Source: Lachnospiraceae bacterium UBA1721 (lineage in GTDB: Bacteria > Bacillota > Clostridia > Lachnospirales > Lachnospiraceae). Taken from it: a stretch of DNA of 64,000 nucleotides. The position numbers and the translations under genes were made by a program. The stretch is from positions 1 through 64,000 of the forward strand of contig DCIR01000070.1 of the NCBI GenBank assembly GCA_002317155.1, read 5' to 3'. This document shows positions 8,485-15,399 of this stretch, one piece after another. A model generated the notes under the pieces. That model saw nothing but the letters and a program-made list of their open reading frames with translations, had not been told where the DNA came from and made no database searches. Positions within the stretch are counted from its first letter, which is position 1; each line of letters opens with the position of its first letter.

Positions 8485-8502
8485 AGTTAAAATATATTAA
8501 CT
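8485..8502. promoter_or_regulatory. Candidate TetR operator
   Basis: AGTTAA-AATATA-TTAACT is a perfect six-base dyad in the gap between the TetR gene and the divergent DegV gene. A second, imperfect dyad with CTGT/ACAG ends follows at 8501-8520. Confidence 0.4.
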
Positions 8503-8589
8503 GTACACTTACTTGCACAGTTTACATATGTAGTTTATTATAACACATGTATAATTAAATTATAAATCACCAATAAACGAGGTATATCT

Positions 8590-9486
8590 ATGTTTGAAAT
8601 AGTTGTAGATTCTGCCGCTAATATTCCTGCTGAATTATGCAAAAAATATAATATCAAAGTATTGTCTTTCGTTAACACCGTAAACGGTAAGCCTCTTGTC
8701 TGCTTCGATCCCGAACTCACTCAGGAGCAGGAACGCGAAAAGGGACATGAGTATTATGAATCCATCCGTAACGGTATAGAGATTACAACCGGTCTGATCA
8801 GTATCGGTGACTTTGAAGACTGTTTCAGAGAAATAATGGAGTCCGACAAGGACATCATCTACATCTCTCTCAGTTCAAACATCAGCGGAACCAACAACTC
8901 AGCCCGCATTGCCATGGACGATTTAATGTCCGAGCCTCCCTGCGGAAGAAAAATACGCATAATCGATGCCCTCAACGCCTCTCTTGGTCAGGGTATCCAG
9001 GCAATATATGCCAGCGAGATGCGTGACAAGGGTATGGATGTCGATGAGGTTGCTGACACCCTTGAAAAATATGTCCCCAAAATGAACGGAGTATTTACTG
9101 TAGGCGACTTAAAGTATCTCGCAAAGACCGGTCGTTTGAGCGGAACCGCAGCATTCGTAGGTAACATCCTTAACATCAAACCTATTCTTCGCGGCAACAA
9201 AGAAGGCTTTATCGTTCAATTTAAAAAGTGCCGTGGCAGAAAAGCTGCCATCAGCACTCTTATCGATCTGGTTTGTAATAATATTGAAGACCCCGAGAAT
9301 CAGATTCTTGGTATAGCGCATGCAGATGCCTATGAGGAATCTCGTTATATCATGGAAGAGATTCAGAAACGTGTTAAGGTCAGAGACTTCATCAACACCT
9401 CATACGACTTCTGCACAGGTCATCACGTAGGCCCCGATACTATCGCCCTCTTCTTCATGGGCAAGGACCGCGAATTAGAAAAATAA
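8590..9486 (+). CDS. DegV family fatty-acid-binding protein
   Basis: A 298-residue DegV/FakB-type protein, a cytoplasmic two-domain fold that binds a fatty acid and in FakB presents it to a fatty-acid kinase. The N-terminal EIVVDSAANIP, the ISLSSNISGTNNSARIA loop near residue 100 that contacts the carboxylate, and the TGRLSGTAAFVGNILNIKPIL motif near residue 180 are typical. The start has GAGG eight bases upstream. Whether this is a true FakB or another DegV member cannot be decided here, since no fakA is nearby. It converges on the binding-protein gene at 9503. Confidence 0.9.
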   Translation: MFEIVVDSAANIPAELCKKYNIKVLSFVNTVNGKPLVCFDPELTQEQEREKGHEYYESIRNGIEITTGLISIGDFEDCFREIMESDKDIIYISLSSNISGTNNSARIAMDDLMSEPPCGRKIRIIDALNASLGQGIQAIYASEMRDKGMDVDEVADTLEKYVPKMNGVFTVGDLKYLAKTGRLSGTAAFVGNILNIKPILRGNKEGFIVQFKKCRGRKAAISTLIDLVCNNIEDPENQILGIAHADAYEESRYIMEEIQKRVKVRDFINTSYDFCTGHHVGPDTIALFFMGKDRELEK

Positions 9487-9502
9487 CGGTCAATAACTAA
9501 TC

Positions 9503-10936
9503 TTATAGTTTATTTGCATCGTCTATCATTTCTCTAAACATCGGAGCGATTTCTGTTATGAGACTATCCACATCAGAATTCGGTCCGATGTACCATAAGT
9601 ATTCAAAAACATCTACATTTGGCATCATTCCGGTATACGTAACAATTCCATGTTCCGGTTGCATCATCATGCTAATCGTTTCATTAATCGCTCTTGTATC
9701 AAATACACCGGCCATTGCCGCTGAATAATCCACGTAGTCTTCATAGCCTGCCGGCTCATTTGTATATAAATTATATGCAAATGCAATCTTCCATGCAGTA
9801 TCAGCATCATACACATTAGGAATAAATACAGGATTGTTACTCCAGCAATTCACGCACTTTTCCGCCTCCGGTCCCTTGGGGAACATAACAAATCCCATCT
9901 CAAAATCAGCATCGTATAAATAATTTCCGGGTGTACCGGCATATTCATCCTCTACAAGAAAAGCCACTGTTCCGCTAAGGAATTCTTCCTTATAGTAATC
10001 CCACGATGCATCTTCAGGCTCGTGCTGATCATATTTACCATAAATTTCCGAAACCCATTTCAGTGCTTCTACAGTCTCCGGATTCTCCAGGCAATATACG
10101 AACTTACCCTCTTCGTCCTTACCTACAAATTCACCACCGTTTGAATAAACTGCAGCCTTTGTCATTGCCCCTTCATTGGTTGTGACTCCAAATACATCAT
10201 CCAAGCCATCACCATTAAGATCTCTTTGTACAAGCGACATAATCCTATCAAACTCATCCCAGGTCCAGGTTCCGTTAGCCTGCATATCGTAAATATCATC
10301 CGGCTCTATTCCTACACTGCTGAGCAAATCCTTATTAAAATAGACTCCTGTCCTTGGTTCGGAATATCCGATATACATTCCATATATCGAATCGCCGATA
10401 CTGTACTGCTCGTGCAGCCCATTTCTTCTAAATTTAGCATCCTCAAAATCCAGACAATCCAAGGTGCTGAGATCATAAGCCAGTCCGGACATCATCGCCG
10501 CAACAGTACTGCTGTCCTCTCTCATAACCCAGACATAATTTTTACCGTCTCCGCCGCTCTCAACATACTGAATAAAATCACTGGGCGTAGACTCCCAATC
10601 CGATATTGCGATCTGCTTTATCTTAAAATTATATGCTTCCTGAATCCATGCTCTGTACTCTTCTCTTGCTTCCTCGTAATCGCTTACCGGCTCATCGGTA
10701 ACTCCTGATGACCACCAGTCACGTATTACGATCTCCATTCCGCCTAAATCTATCGGATTTCCTTCATCATCACATATCATATTGTATAGACCGGACAATT
10801 CATCAAATCTTTCCTGCGATAGTTCCACTTTATATGAATTATCCTGACTTTCATTACTTCCGCATCCCAATACTGCAGCCGACATAACTGCGGTAGTCAT
10901 CGCAACAGCCTTAATACCCAATTTCTTTCTTTTCAT
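9503..10936 (-). CDS. Extracellular sugar-binding lipoprotein (orphan)
   Basis: A 477-residue solute-binding protein of the family-1 sugar ABC type. The signal peptide ends at a lipobox with Cys25 (AAVLGC). The mature protein is homologous along its whole length to the binding protein at 48926-50398, with blocks such as PIDLGGMEI, WWSSG, DIYDMQANGTWTWDEF and VEDEYAGTPGN almost shared. It has a very strong ribosome binding site (AAGGGGGG). No permease or ATPase lies beside it. It may therefore supply an alternative substrate specificity to permeases encoded elsewhere, for example the 50-52 kb pair. The ligand is unknown; xylo-oligosaccharide is an inference from the paralogue. Confidence 0.88.
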   Translation of the reverse strand: MKRKKLGIKAVAMTTAVMSAAVLGCGSNESQDNSYKVELSQERFDELSGLYNMICDDEGNPIDLGGMEIVIRDWWSSGVTDEPVSDYEEAREEYRAWIQEAYNFKIKQIAISDWESTPSDFIQYVESGGDGKNYVWVMREDSSTVAAMMSGLAYDLSTLDCLDFEDAKFRRNGLHEQYSIGDSIYGMYIGYSEPRTGVYFNKDLLSSVGIEPDDIYDMQANGTWTWDEFDRIMSLVQRDLNGDGLDDVFGVTTNEGAMTKAAVYSNGGEFVGKDEEGKFVYCLENPETVEALKWVSEIYGKYDQHEPEDASWDYYKEEFLSGTVAFLVEDEYAGTPGNYLYDADFEMGFVMFPKGPEAEKCVNCWSNNPVFIPNVYDADTAWKIAFAYNLYTNEPAGYEDYVDYSAAMAGVFDTRAINETISMMMQPEHGIVTYTGMMPNVDVFEYLWYIGPNSDVDSLITEIAPMFREMIDDANKL

Positions 10937-11036
10937 AAAAGTCCCCCCTTTGCTGAAGTTGAATTAATTATAACATGATGTTAGGGTCAAAAGATACCAA
11001 ACGGATTACTGGTCTGTAAACTAATCAAGATTCAAA

Positions 11037-11066
11037 TTTACAGACATCTCTATTATTTGTGTATAA
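11037..11066 (+). promoter_or_regulatory. Candidate promoter of the small membrane-protein pair
   Basis: TTTACA with a 19-base spacer and a -10 TATAAT ending near 11066. If used, it gives a transcript with an untranslated leader of roughly 210 bases before the gene at 11282. Confidence 0.4.
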
Positions 11067-11134
11067 TTTTGATATCCTAAAAAATTATTTTTATATACAC
11101 TTTGCCAAGAAAATGTTATTATTAATGAGTATTT

Positions 11135-11258
11135 GCGACAGGAAGTCGCTTGAGATACAGAAGTATCTGTTTTATAGTTCTATTTTTCATTTTGAAATAT
11201 ATCGAAAAAAGTGTCATGAAGACATTACCATTTCTTCGAAAAGAAATAGCATGTCTTC
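11135..11258 (+). promoter_or_regulatory. Structured 5' leader with three stem-loops
   Basis: Three hairpins follow each other: GCGAC/GTCGC (11135-11149), AGATAC/GTATCT (11053+100 to 11168, i.e. 11153-11168), and a long two-part stem at 11218-11258. The last pairs GAAGACAT with ATGTCTTC outside and ATTTCTT with AAGAAAT inside, around a CGAA loop. It ends 12 bases before the GGAGG of the next gene. I recognise no known riboswitch class. Confidence 0.4.
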
Positions 11259-11281
11259 TATTTATTTATGGAGGTTTTTTT

Positions 11282-11677
11282 ATGGCATGTTTTCTTGTTC
11301 CCGCAGCTGAAGCTATCGTTTCTACTATTGCAACACAGGTAGTCAAATCAAAAGAGAAGGAAGAAGTTGTTAATCTTCACAACAGTGAAGGCATCGTTGA
11401 AGAAACTACTAAGATCTCATTCTCTAAGAAGCTCGGCTGGCTTAACAAAATGCTTTGGGGTGGATCTGCATTACTTGCATTTGAGCACGTATGGCACGGT
11501 GAAGTTACTCCTTTCGCGCCTTTCCTTACCGCAGTACAGAATGGTGAAGTTATGGAGATGCTCAAGGAAATGAGCACTGCCGGTGTATTGATGTCGGTAA
11601 TTGTTACTGTTATTTGGGCCGGTATGGTTGTAGTTTCTGATGTAAAGGCAAAGCAGATTATCAAAGCAGACAAATAA
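11282..11677 (+). CDS. Small multi-span membrane protein, unknown function
   Basis: A 131-residue protein beginning MACFLVPAAEAIV. About three hydrophobic segments are visible: residues 1-21, about 55-75 with an FEHVWHGE stretch, and about 98-120. A charged region (KSKEKEEVVN) separates the first and second. The ATG at 11282 is chosen because GGAGG lies eight bases upstream; a longer frame begins inside the structured leader and lacks such a signal. It is followed 22 bases later by a second small membrane protein, and the two probably act together. No family recognised. The leader at 11135-11258 suggests post-transcriptional control. Confidence 0.75.
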   Translation: MACFLVPAAEAIVSTIATQVVKSKEKEEVVNLHNSEGIVEETTKISFSKKLGWLNKMLWGGSALLAFEHVWHGEVTPFAPFLTAVQNGEVMEMLKEMSTAGVLMSVIVTVIWAGMVVVSDVKAKQIIKADK

Positions 11678-11699
11678 TTGATAATCGAGGTATTTTGCT

Positions 11700-12017
11700 A
11701 TGACATTATTAATCACTGCCTTGGCTGCTGTCATCAGTACCGCAATATGGTATAAAAATGCGCAGAAAAGCCAGATGATGGAAGGTGTACTCTGTTGGAT
11801 GTATTGGGGTGCAACTTTAATGTGGTTGATTGATGCAATTTTTGAGTACGTTGAACTCGGAGCTGAGTACTTTACTCCCGCTCCCATTGATATGCTTAAC
11901 GATGCATATCTTGGAGTATCCGTAGTAGTCTTAGGCCTTATTATTTGGATAGTAATCCTTCTTATCAAGGATCCTAAGGGCGTTATCAAAGCTGCACTTT
12001 TCAAGAAAAAGAAGTAA
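11700..12017 (+). CDS. Small membrane protein, partner of the preceding gene
   Basis: A 105-residue protein with three predicted membrane segments: about residues 1-18, 30-50, with an aromatic-rich CWMYWGATLMWLID run, and 72-92. The end is strongly basic (FKKKK). It follows the 131-residue membrane protein by 22 bases and precedes a strong terminator at 12043-12068, giving a two-gene operon. No family recognised. Small size and paired layout would fit a membrane complex, but nothing shows the substrate. Confidence 0.75.
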   Translation: MTLLITALAAVISTAIWYKNAQKSQMMEGVLCWMYWGATLMWLIDAIFEYVELGAEYFTPAPIDMLNDAYLGVSVVVLGLIIWIVILLIKDPKGVIKAALFKKKK

Positions 12018-12040
12018 TCACTCACAACGATGTAACTAAT

Positions 12041-12078
12041 CTGCGACTCTGTTAGCCAACAGGGTCGCTTGTTTTTTA
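12041..12078 (+). terminator. Intrinsic terminator of the small membrane-protein pair
   Basis: An eleven-pair stem (12043-12053 with 12058-12068, one G-U, AGCC loop) is followed by TTGTTTTTT. Confidence 0.85.
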
Positions 12079-12127
12079 GAGGCCATTGTAAGTAAGAGAT
12101 TTTTTCACGCTAAATGTGGAGAATAAA

Positions 12128-12874
12128 ATGACACTACAAGAATTCTTCTATGAAAATGACACAGTCGCAATAGCTTTCTCAGGCGGTGTCGATTCCGCTT
12201 ACCTTCTGTATGCAGCCATACAATACGCCAAGAAGGTCAAAGCATATTACGTAAAAGCCGCATTTCAGCCGCAGTTTGAACTTGACGATGCTCTCCGCCT
12301 TGTCAAAGAACTGAATGCCGATGTTACCGTAATCGAGCTGGATGTGCTGAGTGATCCTGTCATCACCTCCAACCCTGCCAACAGATGCTATTATTGCAAG
12401 CAAAAGATTTTCGGAAGCATATTAGCCCATGCAAAAGCAGACGGCTTTGAAGTCCTTTTGGATGGGACAAACGCATCAGATGATGCCGATGACAGACCCG
12501 GCATGAAAGCTCTGCAGGAAATGAATGTACTCTCTCCTCTCAGACTTTGTAATCTGACCAAATCAGAGATTCGTCGCCTTTCAAAAGAAGCAGGACTTTT
12601 TACATGGGATAAGCCTGCCTATGCCTGTCTCGCGACCAGAATCCCTACCGGTCAAATCATCGACGCGGAATCACTAATCCGCACCGAAGAGGCTGAAAAG
12701 TATATGTTTTCTCTGGGATTTACAGATTTTAGAGTGCGCACAATCGGTAATACCGCTAAAATACAAGTTACAGACAAAGATTTCCCGCTTGTCATGTCAA
12801 ACAGAGAAGTAATACTTGAACATCTGAAAAAATACTACTCTTCTGTTTGTCTGGACCTGGAGGTAAGATCATGA
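12128..12874 (+). CDS. larE: Pyridinium-3,5-biscarboxylate mononucleotide sulfurtransferase LarE
   Basis: A 248-residue ATP-dependent sulfur transferase of nickel-pincer nucleotide (NPN) cofactor synthesis. The PP-loop SGGVDS is at residues 18-23. Three cysteines stand out: C87 and C90 in NRCYYCK, and C167 in KPAYACLATR. The last matches the sacrificial Cys of Lactobacillus plantarum LarE. The start ATG is favoured over a GTG four codons upstream because GTGGAG precedes it. The stop overlaps the larB start by four bases (ATGA). The order larE-larB-larC is that of a cofactor operon. Confidence 0.92.
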   Translation: MTLQEFFYENDTVAIAFSGGVDSAYLLYAAIQYAKKVKAYYVKAAFQPQFELDDALRLVKELNADVTVIELDVLSDPVITSNPANRCYYCKQKIFGSILAHAKADGFEVLLDGTNASDDADDRPGMKALQEMNVLSPLRLCNLTKSEIRRLSKEAGLFTWDKPAYACLATRIPTGQIIDAESLIRTEEAEKYMFSLGFTDFRVRTIGNTAKIQVTDKDFPLVMSNREVILEHLKKYYSSVCLDLEVRS

Positions 12875-13623
12875 ATACTGAATTAAAACAAATACTGGAA
12901 GAAGTAAAAGACGGCAGTATGCCGATTGATGAAGCTCTTCTTAAAATAAAGATGCAGCCCTTTGAAGACATTGGATTTGCAAAGGTCGATTTGCACAGAA
13001 AATTACGTCAGGGCACAGCCGAGGTAATATACGGAGCCGGTAAAACGGCTGAACAAATCAATGGCATTATCGCAACCATGCAAAAGAATGATCAGCCAAA
13101 TATCCTGATCACACGTCTTCCCAAGGCAACCTATGATGCCTTGGATCAGAAGGATTCCATCAAATATTATGATACTGCCCGCGTCGGCATCGTTGGCTCT
13201 TTTCCGAAGCCTGACGGACTGGGAAAAATAATCGTAGCCACAGGTGGGACCAGTGATATTCCTGTAGCCGAGGAAGCTGCACTCACAGCCGAAATGATGG
13301 GCAATGAAGTCACCAGATTATATGATGTCGGCGTAGCAGGTCTTCACCGCGTACTCAGCCATTTGGATGAGATCATGGGTGCTTCTGTAATAATCGCTAT
13401 CGCCGGAATGGAAGGTGCTCTGGCAAGTGTAATCGGCGGATTAGCCGACTGTCCTGTAATCGCCGTTCCCACCAGCGTAGGATACGGAGCCTCTTTCGGT
13501 GGTGTATCCGCACTCCTCTCAATGCTCAATTCGTGTGCAAGCGGAGTATCTGTAGTTAATATCGACAACGGTTTCGGCGCAGGATTTCTTGCAAGCCGAA
13601 TTAATCATATGGAGGCCAAGTAA
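12871..13623 (+). CDS. larB: Pyridinium-3,5-biscarboxylate synthase LarB
   Basis: A 250-residue LarB, which carboxylates and hydrolyses nicotinic acid adenine dinucleotide in the first step of nickel-pincer cofactor synthesis. The C-terminal half is PurE-like, with ATGGTSDIPVAEEAALTAE and the glycine-rich IAGMEGALASVIGGL stretch, and VPTSVGYGASFGG is family-typical. The start at 12871 has CTGGAGG before it and overlaps the larE stop; the gene overlaps larC by one base, which supports tight co-translation. Confidence 0.92.
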   Translation: MNTELKQILEEVKDGSMPIDEALLKIKMQPFEDIGFAKVDLHRKLRQGTAEVIYGAGKTAEQINGIIATMQKNDQPNILITRLPKATYDALDQKDSIKYYDTARVGIVGSFPKPDGLGKIIVATGGTSDIPVAEEAALTAEMMGNEVTRLYDVGVAGLHRVLSHLDEIMGASVIIAIAGMEGALASVIGGLADCPVIAVPTSVGYGASFGGVSALLSMLNSCASGVSVVNIDNGFGAGFLASRINHMEAK

Positions 13624-14495
13624 TGAGAACTTTATATTTTGATTGTGGAATGGGAGCTGCCGGCGACATGCTTACAGCTGCTTTATACGAACTTCTTGAT
13701 GACGCTGAGCGCAAGTCTTTCATCGAACAGATCAACTCCCTTGGTCTTGAAAATGTGAATGTCAGTGCCGACAAAATGATGAAGTGCGGTATCATCGGAA
13801 CCCATATGACAGTATCTATCGGCGGTATTGAGGAAGACGTCATTCACGAGCACCACCATGATCATGATTACGAGCACAGTCATGAGCACGACCATCATGA
13901 CCATGAGCACAGTCACGAGCACGAGCATCATCACGAGCATGAACACACTCATGAACACGACCATGAACACAGCCATGAGCATCATCACAGCTCACTCCAT
14001 GATATCGAAGATATAATCAATGGACTCAACGTAAGTGATTTCGTCAAAGCACACTCAATCCAGATATATAAGCTGATTGCAGAGGCAGAAAGTGTTGCCC
14101 ATGACAAAGACATCTATGAGATTCATTTCCACGAAGTAGGAACAATGGATGCTATCGTCGATGTTGTGTCAGTCTGCATACTGATGGAAAAGCTTAATGC
14201 TGCCAGAATCATAGCCTCTCCCATCCACGTAGGAAGCGGACACGTTCACTGCGCACACGGTATTTTACCTGTTCCTGCCCCCGCGACTGCATACATCTTA
14301 AAAGGTGTTCCTATCTACGGTGGCGGAATCAAGGGTGAGCTTTGCACTCCCACCGGAGCTGCTATTCTCAAGCATTTTGTCAACGACTTCACAGATATGC
14401 CCGTTATGATTACCGAAGCCATAGGCTACGGAATGGGTAAAAAAGACTTCACTGCTGCCAATTGTGTAAGAGTAATGTTGGGTGAAACAAAATAA
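13623..14495 (+). CDS. larC: Nickel insertion protein LarC, N-terminal (LarC1) part only
   Basis: A 290-residue LarC1-type protein, which inserts nickel into the pincer cofactor. It begins MRTLYFDCGMGAAGDM, the family signature. A very His-rich stretch of about 48 residues (75-122, mostly H and E with D and S) probably stores or delivers nickel. The later HFHEVGTMDAIVDVV and CTPTGAAILKHF blocks are conserved. Full-length LarC is about 400 residues, with a CTP-binding C2 domain carrying a 'TNIDDM'-like motif. Here the frame stops at the C1/C2 boundary, and I find no C2 in any frame nearby. Confidence 0.88.
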   Translation: MRTLYFDCGMGAAGDMLTAALYELLDDAERKSFIEQINSLGLENVNVSADKMMKCGIIGTHMTVSIGGIEEDVIHEHHHDHDYEHSHEHDHHDHEHSHEHEHHHEHEHTHEHDHEHSHEHHHSSLHDIEDIINGLNVSDFVKAHSIQIYKLIAEAESVAHDKDIYEIHFHEVGTMDAIVDVVSVCILMEKLNAARIIASPIHVGSGHVHCAHGILPVPAPATAYILKGVPIYGGGIKGELCTPTGAAILKHFVNDFTDMPVMITEAIGYGMGKKDFTAANCVRVMLGETK

Positions 14496-14498
14496 TAT

Positions 14499-15305
14499 AT
14501 GAATCGCGCTTCTATTGAAAGTCAATTGAATAATATCCCATGTGATGTAGAAGATACCGAGGAAATGTTTTGGCTACGGGAATCAGATGACTATCAGAGC
14601 AAGGTCAAGCTGGGCAACCTGCTGGCGGCACAATACAGATTCAAAGAAGCTGCACAAGCATACGAAACCGCAGCTTCAATAAAGTCCACCGAGCCTACTC
14701 TATTTCTGTCATTAGGCGGCTCCTATCTTACGCTTTTTAAGTATGACGAAGCTCTTCTGGCATATAAAAAAGCCATGTCACTGGGCGCTTCAGCCAAAGC
14801 CCTCGCCTATCCCTTGGGGATACTTCACTATCTTAAACAGGATTATCACAAAGCCTGTGAATACTTTTTACAGTGTCTTCCCTGTGGCGGCGAAATGAAG
14901 ATTGCCATTATTTATTGGCACACTCTTGCTTCGTATCTTGCAGGCACCACACCTACTCTTTTGGATGAATTTACGGAAGATATGGATGTAGGCCATCATA
15001 TTGCTTATAAAAAGACAGTATCTGTTTTTAAGTCCAACGCAGGATCCGTCAACAATGCTTTGAATAATAAAAACGCATACTCTGCTAACGACGAACCGGA
15101 TTGCTCTTCTGATAACAACGACCCGGATTACTCTTCCGATAACGATCTGAACAGAGCAATCATCCTGTATGGATTAAGTGTTTACTATAATCACATCGGT
15201 AACAATGAAAAATCTTCTGCCACATTGGACGAAGCACTAAAGTGCGATTCCGTGTGGCCATGCGTATCATATTTAGCTGCATACAGATTAAAAGCCCGGC
15301 ACTGA
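14499..15305 (+). CDS. Tetratricopeptide-repeat protein
   Basis: A 268-residue protein with about three TPR-like helix pairs in residues 35-135. Motifs include LGNLLAAQYRFKEAAQAYETA and LGGSYLTLFKYDEALLAYKKA. An Asn/Asp/Ser-rich linker near residues 185-215 holds two copies of a DEPDCSSDNN/DPDYSSDND-type unit. A last TPR-like repeat follows. There is no signal peptide, so it is cytoplasmic. It starts three bases after larC, so it may be translationally coupled, but no role in cofactor synthesis is known to me. The stop lies inside the terminator stem. Confidence 0.75.
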   Translation: MNRASIESQLNNIPCDVEDTEEMFWLRESDDYQSKVKLGNLLAAQYRFKEAAQAYETAASIKSTEPTLFLSLGGSYLTLFKYDEALLAYKKAMSLGASAKALAYPLGILHYLKQDYHKACEYFLQCLPCGGEMKIAIIYWHTLASYLAGTTPTLLDEFTEDMDVGHHIAYKKTVSVFKSNAGSVNNALNNKNAYSANDEPDCSSDNNDPDYSSDNDLNRAIILYGLSVYYNHIGNNEKSSATLDEALKCDSVWPCVSYLAAYRLKARH

Positions 15306-15330
15306 GAATCCTCTCAATGCCGGACTTTTC
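15290..15330. terminator. Bidirectional terminator between TPR gene and GH51 gene
   Basis: A long stem (about 15294-15307 with 15312-15325, two mismatches) is flanked by AAAA and TTTT, so it works in both directions. It serves the converging TPR and GH51 genes and contains the TPR stop codon. Confidence 0.8.
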
Positions 15331-15399
15331 ACTATTACACTTATTTATTTTCACTACAGCTAATTAATCACAATATACTCTCTAATCACACTGTACTTA

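Noticed and set aside
11059..11310. Open frame across the leader of the small membrane-protein pair
   Set aside because: It has no ribosome binding site, overlaps the true start at 11282 and passes through the hairpins.
13601..13843. Minus-strand open frame over the larB-larC junction
   Set aside because: Both larB and larC are clear by motif on the other strand; this is a shadow.
13683..13988. Met/Val-rich open frame on the opposite strand of larC
   Set aside because: It is the antisense shadow of the His-rich codons, has no ribosome binding site and no protein-like composition.
13848..13990. Periodic His/Glu-coding DNA looking like a short repeat array
   Set aside because: It is the coding sequence for the His-rich part of LarC; the units vary, have no spacers and stay in frame, so it is not a CRISPR array.
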